Positions 52,435 to 64,000 of a DNA stretch of 64,000 nt are shown here, one piece after another. Source of the DNA: Syngnathus acus (lineage: Eukaryota > Chordata > Actinopteri > Syngnathiformes > Syngnathidae); NCBI RefSeq assembly GCF_901709675.1, contig NC_051103.1, forward strand, positions 6,061,501 through 6,125,500. The letters are read 5' to 3'. A program made the translations under genes and the position numbers. The first letter of the stretch is position 1, and every line of letters starts with the position of its first letter. The notes under the pieces are model-generated. The model saw nothing but the letters and a program-made list of their open reading frames with translations. It was not told where the DNA came from and made no database searches.

Positions 52435-54427
52435 GTGAGTTTCCTCTTCTATTTCGAAACCCATCTTGCAACAATAGCCCTAAAAATAATAATACGCCCA
52501 ACATTTAGACTTCAAGTACACGATTGGCATTAAACATTGACGACTTTCAGTCACCCGATCAGGTAACCCAAGACCTCCATTAGCAGCGTGAGTTTTGTAA
52601 TTGGCTCTCCGGTGTCACAGGTGGAATTGGACCCGAGCGTAGCTCCAAGTCGGTGCGGCGTCTTTATAGCCACAAAATGTTTCCGTCTTCACACGCAAAG
52701 GATTACTAATACGGAGTTCATATCGGAGATTAAAACTTGGCTTCACCGCGATTTAAAGACGGACCCCACGGCGGGAAAGAAATTGAAGGAGCTCATCAGC
52801 AGACGGGATTTTATTAGTTTGGTGCCATGGCGGCTGATCTTACGAGCTGCGGTTGTTTTGGGGTGAGACTTCATATCCTCTCTATTGTTCATTGCGTCCC
52901 CTTTTTTTTTTTTTTTTAAATCCATTTTTTGTGACCACAAGGGGAATATTTGTTGCCGTCCTTATGGCACTTTCCCCCTTCTTGAAAATGGAAACAAAAA
53001 TACAGTTGAGGACAGCCGGCAGCCTTAAGCAGCGCTAATGTTGAAACGCACACTCGGCGATATCAACAATGAGGACTAATGCGGTGGCACGTAATTAAGT
53101 AGAAACATAGAATTGTGTACTGGGGTGCGGTTAATTGGAAAATGGAGCGGATGAGAGGCGGTTAATTATCCCCCCCCCCCCTTGAGCCGTGTGAGTGTCA
53201 CACTTGCCGGTGTCGCGCATGTGTCACGGCTGTTGATTGAACGGATGTAAACACAGCAAAAAAGCCTCCGTCATGCTTGTTTTGCAGCCTCGCGCGCTGT
53301 GACGCCGCTTTTGCCGATGACTCATGCACTTTCGATATAACCAGAGGAGGCAATTTGAGATCTTGGGTCATCACTACAAGGCACAGCGAATCATTTGCTT
53401 TTATTGTGAGATAACAACCCCCCCCCCCCAAAGGAGCCGTGTTTTTAACTTAATGTATAAACATCAGCGGCCACCGATTGCCCCCCTCGCTGACGTCAGC
53501 GTGACGTGGGCTGTCATTGTTCCCCGTGGCTGAGAGCACACTTTTGATTGCATCCATTAATTCTGTCAGGCAAAACAGAATACACACTCAATAGGCAGTC
53601 AGACATCCTAAATAGATTGATGAACAATATTGGCTGGAATCCACGCGAGAATCGACTCCCAAATAAATTTGATGAGCTCAATTTAGTTATACCGCGCGGC
53701 AAGGCGCGTAAGAAAACGTTCGCCGATTATCGAGTTCACAAATCCGACGTGGTGTCGTGCGGATTTTCAAATTTGCATTTAGCTTATCTTCATCCACTGC
53801 AAGGAAGATAGGCTTGACGTCCTAGATTGAAAAAGAGAGAAAATAAATAAATAATAATAATGTAAAAATTTATAATACAATATATAAATTATATTAGTCA
53901 ATTAGTATTTATGACTTAAGTAGCAATATAGACAGAATATAGGAGGCATGAATTGCTTCAATTTTCTTAGTGGCCACACCGTGGCAGCATCATGCCATCA
54001 AAAAGGAGACCATGTGAGTGCCTGTGTGTATGTGTGAAAAGTGTTACCTGAATGGTCTTTCTCTGGTGACTCATTCATCCTGAGGTGACTAACACGGCCC
54101 CCCCATCGGAGCCAAAGTTCGTCCGCGGATGGCCGACCGACATTCATTATCTGCCTGACTTTTACCGGAATGCACAGCAACGAGGAGAAAAGAAAAAAAA
54201 AAAAAAGCCGAGAGCATGCGAGGGAGAAGCCGCACTGTTGGCCACTTTGCGAGACTTAAAAACAAGAGGGGGGGGAAAGAAAATGAAAGAAAAGTAGTGA
54301 TTTTATTTTTCTGCGCTCAGCATTCCTCCCCTGCTGAGCTTTGGGTTTGACAGTCGGGGTTGTGAACTGGTGGCTCAGCAGGATTGCGGCCCAATTGCTT
54401 TGACTTCTACGCTTCTGTGTATGCGGT

Positions 54428-54545
54428 AGGGCTGGACCATTACGGAAAAGAAATATTTGGGATTGATATCGAAAACACCATTCACAAAGACGATTATTCA
54501 TCGATTCAAAACGACCGAAACGCAACTTGAATTGATTCTTGAAAG
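54428..54545 (+). repeat. Possible relic of a fish non-autonomous DNA element
   Basis: TAGGGCTGGACCATTACGGA followed by A-rich sequence and ...ACGATTATTCATCGATTC resembles the start and body of small elements common in fish (GGGCTGGRCGATTAYGG...ACGATTAT type). No terminal repeats were confirmed. Confidence 0.3.
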
Positions 54546-57500
54546 AACTCAATTCGTATTTTGGGTTCAATTCCTCTCGTCTGAAATAGCGGCCCATAAA
54601 GAGTGAAACGCTTTGTGGAACACGCGGCCTCTCGGCAGCTGTTGGTGGCTTTTGATGAAGGGGGCTCTCGGCAAGCCCTTTTCCAAACAGAGGCCGACAC
54701 ACGGGCTATGCGAGGGCATTTGGCATGCCTACGAGCTCGCTGACTTAGACCCCGCGGAGCCACTTGAGCACACTCTGTCCCGTTTTAGAGGCTCGGTCTG
54801 TCGGCTCCAGAAGATACCTGTTTGAACTTCAGCACCCACTTCTGGATGAAGTATGGCCGAGGATCTATCTTAGAGGCTTAGGTGCGTTCACAAAGTCAGT
54901 TTAGCATCATGCAATGTGAAATGTCATAGGCTGGCTAATGATTAGCATCCACGCGGTGGCGTTAACGTGACATTGCCATATTCAAAAGCATATATTCTTT
55001 ATCCTCTGGAAAAAAATGACTGATGAATTATAGTAGTTGTGAAGCTCTTCTTTGTTTCTGTCTGGATTACACTGCCTCCTGGTGGCCAAGTTGCAGAAGC
55101 CCTTTTTCGTTCTCTTTGCACATTCTTTTCGCGGCTACCGGTTTTGAAAACTCCGCAAGCTTCGGACACCTTTGAGTCTGAAGAAGCGCGGTGAGACTGA
55201 CGATGTGACCTATTCGGTTCCAACCAGTCTGTGTTTGCTTTGCCTTTCCAAAGATCTTCCATTTTGATTTGATAAGTGTTTGATTGCAATCACTCCGCCT
55301 TCCTCCCACTCATTTATTTTCTTTAGCGCCTGGCGTGTTTTCCCAAGGAAGCCAGTACAAAACAAACACTATTGATTTCTCCACCCCCCCCTTCTCTTCT
55401 TGCCCCCGCGCTCCCCTCCCTTCCCCCAAATTCCTCCTACACTATCAGCCACCATCGGCGTAACACGCATTTCCTTCTCTATCTCCCCTCCATTGACCTG
55501 ACTCAATCTGCAGTTGTCCAGCAGATCCCCGCCTGTTGGGGTTATCCTCAAGTGGGCCCGAACCCGACTGGCTGGCGATGGAGCGGTTCTCAGGGTCCCG
55601 GGCCCTCAGGCACAAAAGGAGGGCCAAAAACATTTCTTTGAGAGCAGCAAATCTCCTGTCCCCTCGTCTCCCTTTTCCCGGGCCTCCCGTCCTCCGTCCC
55701 GGCTCGGCCTCCCCTCGGCCCCCCTCCAGACTCTCTGTCTGCGCTGACACTGCCTTTAATAAGGGGGGGGGGTAGACTGTTTATTTGTGCGGTGCGAGGT
55801 TAAAAACTTCCCCCCTTAATTGACATTCCGGTAACACTTTCCAATAATGGGGCGAGCAATTTCCTTGAAATTGATGTGTGTCCACCACAAGTAAAAACAG
55901 CACTTGTAGCTTTCGCTCACCCATGGCTGACCTACACTTGTGCTGCCTTTCTCGGGCACGTCCGCATGCGTGTGCGTGTCGGCGTGAGAATTCCCGTGAT
56001 TGGCGTTCCGCTGGCTTTAGTGTTTGGATGACGGATAGCGGCGCATCAAACACACAATGCCGCTCACTGTATTTGTCCCGTGATCAACTCAAGTGAGTCG
56101 TAGAATAAACTATGAAGTAATGCGCCTTTTATCCCCCCACCCTGCCCAAAGTAAATAAGTAAATAAATCCACACAAATATTTTCACGTTCATTCATCCCC
56201 CCGCATGCTGTTGAGTGACAGCGGCACCACATAGAAAAGCTTCAACAAATCTTTTTTTTTTTTTCTTTTTGCCGCCGTGCTCAGTCAGCGCCGGTGTGTG
56301 AGAAAGTACGCAAACACAAACATCTCCCGAGCCTGCAGACGGCATCCTTGGCCGACGGGATGACCGCCAAATAAGACTTGCGGTGCGATGACGCCGGGTG
56401 TTAAATGTGTGTGTGTGAAGGGGATGGCGTGACGCGGCGTGTCAGTAGGGGCACGGGTGAGGGTGATAAATGCAGGTATTTGAATTTACCTCCCCAAAAA
56501 AAAAGCCCGTCTATGGCGTTCCCCATTCCGTGTTAGCATTGAGCTAGCAGACGTTAAATACTCGCCGTGTAATTCTATTTGTTTTTGTTCGTGCCTGGAA
56601 AAAAAAAGTCATTTTGAAAATTCAAACGTGCAGGAAACCCCGCGAACGTGTAAGCCCGACTGCGTGTGTGGCTGCCGGCAGACGCCGGCTGGTTCCCGGC
56701 CTTGTCATTCCGTCTCCCACGCCGCCCTCTGATGTGGTTGGAGGCTGCGGCTTTCACTTTGGAGCGCGGCAGCCACCGCGCGCACTCGCACTGTTCTCAC
56801 ATGTCTGTGTCAACACACATCGCGCGGCGGTATGCGGCGGCATTCTCAGAAACCAAGACGCGCTCGCCGGACCCGGATGGAAAGATGGAGCGCGGCCCGC
56901 CAAAGTGTCTGACTGGACGCCGAAGACTTAATACGTACGCGAGACGCCGTCGGTGGCGTTGGTGGGCTCCCACCATAAGCGCTTAGGTTAGCTGATATCA
57001 AAGACAGATGTTGGCTCGGCTCCCGCGGTACCGAGCGTGTTTGCGTCTGGCGCGAGTGTGACTAATTGTAAGAGCGAGTGTGTTTTCCGCAACAAAGACA
57101 TACTTTTGATCCGACATAATGACACAATTGAATTGGATTATGCAGATCGCCTGCCAAAACCCGGAGGTCCGCGCTCCACCGATTCCCATTCTGGTCGATC
57201 CAAGCATCGCTCAGCATCACCGGCGAACAATGGCGGCTGGCACGCTGAAAGACGTCGCCGTCCGTCTCCCTGGCACCTCCTGCGTTCCTCGTTTTTCAGC
57301 CAGGCCTGTCTCTTTAAGGTGCTGTTTGTTTATGCCGAGGCGCAGTTCAGTGAGACCTGTGCAGGCTCAGTGCGAGGCTCCTTTCATAGGGGCTCCATTT
57401 TGTTCTTAATAAAATGGCACTCAGTGGCCGGGGGACTGGCAGGCACCCAGCTCCCTGGGAAACCAAAGAATGCTCGCCTTCATTTAGCAACAAACAGCGA

Positions 57501-58667
57501 CTGCCTGAAGAGGTTCGGCTCCTTCGCCCCTGTGTACGGTCGGAATGGCCTGGATTCCTGCAGAGTAATAATCATGTCGAATAATATACGGACTAGTCAT
57601 ATTCATGAATTTGCTTCGGCAACAGGTGGAATTCTGAAATGACTTACGGATAAATGACAGCAAAGATTTTGTTGACTTTCAAATATTTTGGCTAATTCCC
57701 AACTGCTAGTTTACGACTTAAATCTGACCCATGTGACTCGAGTCACCCGTCCGATGGGCTAACGGATTGACACTCGGCGCCCGGAACAGACGCGCACATT
57801 GTTTAGCATTGCTGTGCCCCCCCCCCCCCTCCTTGTGTCCCGTCCGTCGCCGTGGCAACTGACTGCGGGGACGTCAGGCAATCAGACGGGAGATTTCCCA
57901 GCAGATTGCCGTGGTTGCGTCTGCGGCCTGCGCTCTTGGTTTGATCCCATTAAATTAGGCTGAAACAATTGGGCAGTGCCCGCAGCGTGCACGCAAGCCA
58001 TTTCTTCATGTCTGCCGTCTTTTGTCGAAGCCACTTGTTTGCCTTTCAACATCCTTTATGCCGCTCTGCTTATCTCGCCCCCCCCTTTTCCTGATCTTCG
58101 GGAGACAACGGTGTTTAGTTGTCAAGGGTCATACAGCGGCTTAAATAGAAAACAGCGGCGCAATCTGCTTGTGAATGTCCATCGTTACGCCGTCTGGGCC
58201 GGCCGGGGGTGGGCAGAACGTAGTCGCCCCATAGCTTTAAAAAAAAAAAAAGTCATGCTATCATTAGAAGTTGGCTATAAAAAATACTCCAAAAAAAAAA
58301 AAATCCCAAATATTTTTTTTTCTTCCGCCTTTGGAATTGCAGGCGTCTCCATGATGGATTGGCTGCCAAACAGTTCCCCCCCACCCCTTGATGAGTTTTT
58401 ACATAGCTCTGCTTTATTGCACATTTCCAAGCCTTTAAAGCAGCGCTAATGACCCAACAAACACATATGTACACATTGTGGACACTGGCTTGGCTACACA
58501 CACCTGTCATTACTTAGACGCCATGGCATAGTGTGAAACACACACACACACACACCCACATGTGCCCTCATTAGATTGCTTTTCAAACCCGGCGCACGAG
58601 CGACCCGAATCAAACTTGGGAGCTTAAGATCAGGGGATGCTTTGAGAATAATTGTCAATTTTTGTCT

Positions 58668-58735
58668 ACGTGAAGCCCTTTGAGACTGCTTGTGATTTAG
58701 AGCTATACAAATAAACTTGACTTGAAACGCACTTT
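58668..58735 (+). mobile_element. LINE/SINE-type 3' tail fragment
   Basis: ACGTGAAGCCCTTTGAGACT, then GCTTGTGATTTAGAGCTATACAAATAAACTTGACTTGA, matches the 3' end style of fish L2-related elements, where the unit ends in ATAAACTTGACTTGA. No reverse transcriptase sequence lies upstream, so this is a short 3' fragment. Confidence 0.55.
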
Positions 58736-59364
58736 GGCATCAAAGAACACGCTTACCACACTCTCACTCCCTTTCACTCTTCATTTATTTCCTCGGGGCT
58801 TTTATAGAAGATCAGACTATTTGGCAGATACCTGCGTCCATTAGAGCTTGGCAGTCACTCGATTAATCGTAATCTAATCACTTTTTCCACATGAGGTCTT
58901 TTTGGGGTTTTTTTTGAACACATTACAAGTCAAGACAAATTCAATCAATTGACAAATCGGCCGCCCAACTAAACAATAACAGAAATGTTGATATGTGACA
59001 GGTGGAGGAGCAAGAGGGAGCGAATTGGAATTTTCCCTCCTCAAAAGCACATTCATGTCACAATTTAATGAGATACAACGGCAAATGAGTGAGCAAGCAG
59101 AATAGGAGCAAGATTCTTTTGGGCCCCGTCCCCTAATTGGCTGACTGACTGCAGAAAGACAACACTGTCTCTCTTTAATGTGGCTGGGGTGAAAGGTCAC
59201 TGTATTGCATTTGTAAGGTCAGCGGTGGAGGTCGCGCTCAGCTCTGGGCCTTCCTGTTGTAGACAGCAAGGTCATGCCACCTACATAGAGCCCAATTATC
59301 CCTGCCAACTAATAACTGCTCGCCTCGTTCCACCGCACAGCGCGCATGCTGACACGCATACATG

Positions 59365-59366
<2 letters not shown>

Positions 59367-59400
<34 letters not shown>
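59367..59400 (+). repeat. CA microsatellite
   Basis: Seventeen uninterrupted CA units. Confidence 0.95.
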
Positions 59401-59401
<1 letters not shown>

Positions 59402-60970
59402 TGCACAATGAATGTCTTTCCCAACGCTCGTTTGTATCCGGGGAGGAAAATAGCCATCAACCCCCATATCGTAAAATGTTGCAAATAATGAACGTCCCCT
59501 CTAAAATTGATACAAGTTAAATATATGTGGCTGCAATGTTCCTTGCAGAGGATAAAGAATATATGACTAGTGTTTTTTTGTCTGTCTACATGTGTTGTTC
59601 CTCCATTTGTGTTCACATATCCATAAAACTCGCTAAACTTAGCAGAAAGCGAATCTAGCTAATTCTCGTTATTTTCCGTCGAGTCTCCGCAGTCAATCCG
59701 TCTGCTCGCTTTATGTAACGAAGCAATCTCATTCCTTCTATTAAGTTTAAGATTACAATGACCTCAGTTAATTTCTTAGAACCTTTTCGCTTCAAAGTCA
59801 GTCTTATCTTCAGGACTGGGTTTCTTCCAGAAGCGAAGGCTTGGCGTTATCTCGCGCGCAGCCCTTCATCGTACTCGAGCCACGGCGTGAGCATCGCCGT
59901 GCAATTTCCACCCGCCGACTTAACAGGCTCCCATCAAAGCCTAATCGGACCCGTGCCAAAGCCACGAGTACACAACGCAAGAATCAAAGAGAGGAGACCA
60001 GAGAGAGGAGATATTTTAAGGTGGATCTCACCCTGGCTAATGCCCTCTTCACTAAGGTGGAATGGCACATAAGCTCCCATTAATACAGGAATGAGTTGAA
60101 TTTAGCTCCGTCTGCCCCCCCCAGCTTTCCATGAAGTGCGCGCACAACACTTACGGCATGCCACACCCTCCCGACCCCCCCCTCTCTTTGCACTCCCCTT
60201 TGTTCTCTAACTATAGCCACAGCCGTGCCAAGGCCCGGAGACTTAAATATTCCACTATAAAACAAGCGGTAATGAACATGAAAAGCGCCGCGTGCTGCTA
60301 GTTGACCGCGCGGCTAAGCGCCAACAGCCGTGCACATTGCGTGCACTCGCGGCGATCGACAAGGCGCTCCAAAGTGTCTATTATCGTCTATTTTTTTTTT
60401 TTAAGATTCGTCCCGTAAATAAAAGTTCTTCGTGACTTCCCCACCTTTGGCTATGTGTGAAAGCCACATTAAAAGCATATGTGCACTTTCTGCAACACAG
60501 GTGCACCCCCCCCTCGACTGCAGGTTCAAAAGCGTGGCGAGAGCGAGACGATGAGAGGTGTCGAGACCTGGGAATGGAAAATGATTGATCCGCTTTAAGT
60601 GTCCTATAAATCCAGCAGCTGATGGGGGTATAAATTGGGGGCGCGCGTGTCTATCCTACCTGGCAACCCATCAGGATATTTATAATGTCGATCCTGCCAG
60701 AAGACCTTCACAGACCCAACCACTGTTACATTCAGGTACCGTGGTTGTCTGGAGCTCCTTTAGGTGTCCCCGAGGTCTCTTTGACCAGGGCAAGTCATCC
60801 CACTGAGATATGTGCCCCCCCCCCACCCCTCAACTCCCCAGCTGTCATTGAGCTTCACATCCCTTATACAGCGCTCCACAATGAAGTGGCCAAAAGCCAG
60901 CGGATGCCACTGACAGAACCCGCACGTGCCTGCAAATGTGCAGAAGGAACCGTGTGGGACGTAGATGGGG

Positions 60971-61008
60971 GAGAGTGTGTGTGTGTGTGTGTGTGGGGGG
61001 GGGGGGGG
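60971..61008 (+). repeat. GT microsatellite fused to G14 run
   Basis: About eleven GT/TG units run directly into fourteen G (60995-61008). Confidence 0.9.
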
Positions 61009-63811
61009 TGTCTTTCCCCCCAGACACAAGTTGCTCAGTTTTTTGGAAAGTCTCCGGCCCACCCAAGAGGAAGGAGTCGGAGGAGGTGGAGCTGGTGTTG
61101 CTGCTGCTGTTGGTGGGGGGGCAAGTGAGCAGAGGCCTTGGGGGGGGGAACAAAGCCTTATTTCAAACTTGCCGAAAACAGGGGTCTTTATGCCGCGATG
61201 CCGCCCCCCCCCCTATGTAGGGAGATGTTATCGCAAAGATGCAATATCCACCTCTGCATAGGCCTCCAGTGTTACGCTAAGTACCCCAGGGCGCTGACCT
61301 CACTAATGAAGTCTCCCTTGGCTGCCGTGGTTCACTACTGTACCCTCCTTTGTCTTGGTCTCGGGCCAGAAGATGCTCTTGCGTCTTCATATCTGAGCCC
61401 CTCATGGCAAGCTTTGAAGTCTCTGCTTGATTTACTGTCCGGCTGCCCCGTACAGTCCGTTATGACTTTGAAGCTTTGCGTTATCTCACCGTGGAAGCCT
61501 CCTCTTTCAAGCTTTGCTCTGACTTTTATATGTGGCCTTGAGTTTCGTGCTCCTCGGGCAGGATTTGCATGTCAAACTTGCACAACCTTCTGCTTTGCCG
61601 CTAAGCCGGCAGCGGTCTCGGGGCGCGGAAGTCTCTCTCTAAATCCCGCAATGCCCTGCCCCGAGAGAGCCTAAGTGGAAAGTTTGCTTTTGCACCCGCC
61701 GGGTTCGAAGATGAAAGGTTTTTTTTTGGGACGACACGGGTCGGCGAGGTGGGTAAAGGCGGAGTATTGGGCGGTTGGGGGCTTATATCTCTTTATCCCG
61801 TCTGGCGTGCTGTGGCTGGGCTTGACCCACATCAGCTGTTCACTTTTCTCCGGCTGCCAGTCGCCGTGCGGCCCAAAGATGGGCTGTCTGCGCGAGGATT
61901 ACCTGGACCCGTGCCCTTTGGTTCCCCTTTGCTCTGAATATCCAAGCGCCCAAATGGCCTCACCTGAGCGCGGCGGGGGCGCGGTTATAAAAAGATGAAA
62001 AGTTGTAGGGCTGAACTTGCGGTTTGCTCGAGGGTGAGCCGGGATTAGTCGGCGGCTGGTGGTTATTGATTCAATTTGGGATGCTTTTTTATCCGCGAGC
62101 CGCCTAAGGCCGGCGGACGCTCTGGGTTCCCGCGACGGGCCCCAATCCCCCATCCCCGAAATATGCCTATGGTGGTGGAGGAGATGCTCCGAATGCCTGC
62201 ACCGCAGCAGCCGAGGCATCTGTCATGCGCGTGGAGGCCCGAGTCGGCAGCGGGATCAGCCGGGGCTCTGCGTGTTGGCTGCGGGTTTTAGCCGGTGCTG
62301 AGAGCTCGAGTAGAGAATGAGTCGGCATGCTTTTGGTATGCAAGTACAATTTGCGCTGATGCCGGCTAGCCACGGCCGCACGGACGGCGATTCGGTTCTT
62401 CTGCCCGCCTTACCTCACCCGGTGTTTATTCTGAGGTCGTCATTGGCGGGAAGGCCGTCCCTTGGCGACGCCCGAGTCGAAATCACGCGTGGACAGATGG
62501 AGCCGCGCAAATAGCCGCGTTTGATGTCACTCCCCGGGGGGTCTCGTACGCACCGTCACCCTCCGAGATAGTGCTGACAGATGGACGGGGACCGGGACGC
62601 ACAAATGTGAAACACAAGGAGGCATGAGTGAGCAAGACGGATGGCTCCATGTATGAATCAACGTGGGAGGCGACAGATTATCATCAATCGTCTCCAGACG
62701 ATATCGTTCATAAAATCAGGGCTTGATCCTTTTCCAGGTGGCCACTAGAGGCTGACAAACTGCTGAGAACAATCACAGCCAGTTTGAGTTCTTCTCCCTG
62801 GTCCAAGGGAAAGATTTTCGGACTGTCCTCATTTGGGTCGGGGGGATGTTTTCACCAAATGCCGTTTGCATTGCAGCGACGGTTATGCAATGTTGACCTA
62901 CATTGGATCTTTCCATCGTAGCGCGGCCATCTGACGTTTGGTTCTCGGTTTTCATAAGCCACTCAAGTCCAAATGCCAAAGGTTTAGCTCAAGAATGCAA
63001 TGTGAAGTTTCAGCACACAGCTAAGACGTCAATGTTTCATTGTTTTCGATATTCTGGACGCAAGAAGGAATATTGTCTCGCCCTCCCTCCCGCCCTCCCT
63101 CCGCCCCACTAATGACCTCCAGTAGCTGCACAAGGCCAGACGTGATCAGCGTCTCCCTTTTTTTTTTTTTTTACACCATTTGGCTGCGGCCTGCTCTTTC
63201 TGTCTGCTTCTCAACTGCACCAGACCTGTCGTAAGCGGGACCTCCTCGCCGTACTCAATTAGACCCTTGTCTAGCCCATAAACATTCCCTATTTTGGAAT
63301 TTATGAACCAGACACGAGCAAGTGACAGCGCTCGCATCCTATGTAATGGGGAGGGGAGGGGTGGGGGCAGTTTCTTCACTTGTTCCAAACATCACGCATT
63401 TCCCGTTAGCGTGGAAAAAATACGACAAGACACTTTTGGGGAAGCGCCCCTTTAATCCCACCAAAGGTCAACCTCGATGCCGATCCTCTGCTTCCTCCAC
63501 TCACTCAAGTGATGATGCAAGAGCACATTGCAGGCCACCCCCACCCCCCCTCCCCTCCCCTCCCTTCCCTGACTTCAGTCTTTCCTTTCTCAGCCCACTC
63601 CCAACCGACATGGCACCCATCGGGCAGGAGACCAGGCTCGGGATTCTGAGGTGGCGCCCAGACTGGGATTATTTACAAGAGCTGTAGCGCTGCACAGACT
63701 GTGCTGTGGTATTTCTTCTTCCAAATGCCTTGGAAGGGAAGGCATGTGATGGGGGAACACACAATCTCCAAGGCCCGTCACTCTCTCTCACTCAATGCAC
63801 TTCCTCTCTCT

Positions 63812-63832
63812 CTCTCTCTCTTTGGCTCGCCG
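63812..63832 (+). repeat. CT microsatellite
   Basis: A short (CT)n tract flanked by other CT-rich sequence. Confidence 0.85.
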
Positions 63833-64000
63833 GCGTCAAGATTTACGGCGTTCGCGCGACTACCGCTCGGAGTCATTTACGATCTTAGGAGTATAAAAGC
63901 GTATGTCTTGCATTAAGACTTTGTTTCGGGAAGACAGAGGGGGAGTGATGATCTAACGCAAAGCTCAATTTCGCTCGGTTGCAATTAATTCCTCCCTGTT

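Larger units (their letters stand above)
52435..64000. other. Long intronic or intergenic stretch to the window edge
   Basis: About 11.5 kb following the third exon of the unrecognised gene, probably its next intron. I found no exon with convincing splice sites and protein motifs. The longer ORFs (55445-55750 -, 57037-57642 +, 61138-61674 +) have ordinary composition and no domain signature. The region holds microsatellites at 58537-58557 (CA), 59367-59400 (CA), 60971-60995 (GT, running into G14) and 63812-63832 (CT), plus low-complexity C and G runs and possible repeat relics at 54428-54545 and 58668-58735. Confidence 0.6.

Noticed and set aside
57037-57642. 201-codon plus-strand ORF
   Set aside because: There is no domain signature and an overlapping frame is also open for 96 codons. 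It lies in a long presumed intron with nothing supporting translation.
61138-61674. 178-codon plus-strand ORF
   Set aside because: It has no recognisable motif, begins in G-rich low-complexity sequence and has no clear splice context. Composition is ordinary for intronic DNA, so it is treated as chance.

Overview
The window is nuclear DNA of a ray-finned fish, most likely a teleost with a compact genome. Genes are split into many small exons with GT-AG introns. Intergenic DNA carries CA/GT microsatellites, long mononucleotide runs and a tRNA-derived SINE fragment of the type common in fish. The gene order hs3st2 - usp31 - cog7 keeps the order and orientation of human 16p12, but without the epithelial sodium channel genes that separate USP31 and COG7 in mammals. 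No prokaryotic, viral or CRISPR-like content was seen.

Layout. 783-3658 (+): hs3st2, a two-exon heparan sulfate 3-O-sulfotransferase whose leader carries upstream ORFs. 10242-15648 (-): usp31, 16 coding exons and 1289 codons, convergent with hs3st2. 17540-21507 (-): cog7, 17 coding exons and 769 codons. 22359-24098 (-) and 24681-27718 (-): two tandem mss51-like MYND zinc-finger genes with matching intron positions. 29154-38826 (-): capn15, with RanBP2-type zinc fingers followed by a calpain protease domain. 48372-52434 (+): the first three coding exons of a gene I do not recognise, which probably continues past the right edge. The remainder is intergenic or intronic DNA with simple repeats and a few transposon relics.

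The genes do not form a pathway. They act in Golgi heparan sulfate modification (hs3st2), deubiquitination (usp31), Golgi vesicle tethering (cog7), mitochondria or muscle metabolism (mss51-like) and non-classical calpain proteolysis (capn15). Their linkage looks like conserved synteny.

Most notable observations: (1) the large zinc-finger exon of capn15 carries nine single-base frame changes in about 1.3 kb, while about 9 kb of other coding sequence has only one more; (2) an upstream exon with an N-myristoylation-like start joins capn15 in frame; (3) the mss51-like genes are a tandem pair with divergent N-termini; (4) the hs3st2 leader holds a strong-context uORF and an overlapping out-of-frame ATG; (5) there are unusually long G/C runs, including one of 30 G. 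I found no convincing new biological system. The capn15 items are the ones most worth checking.
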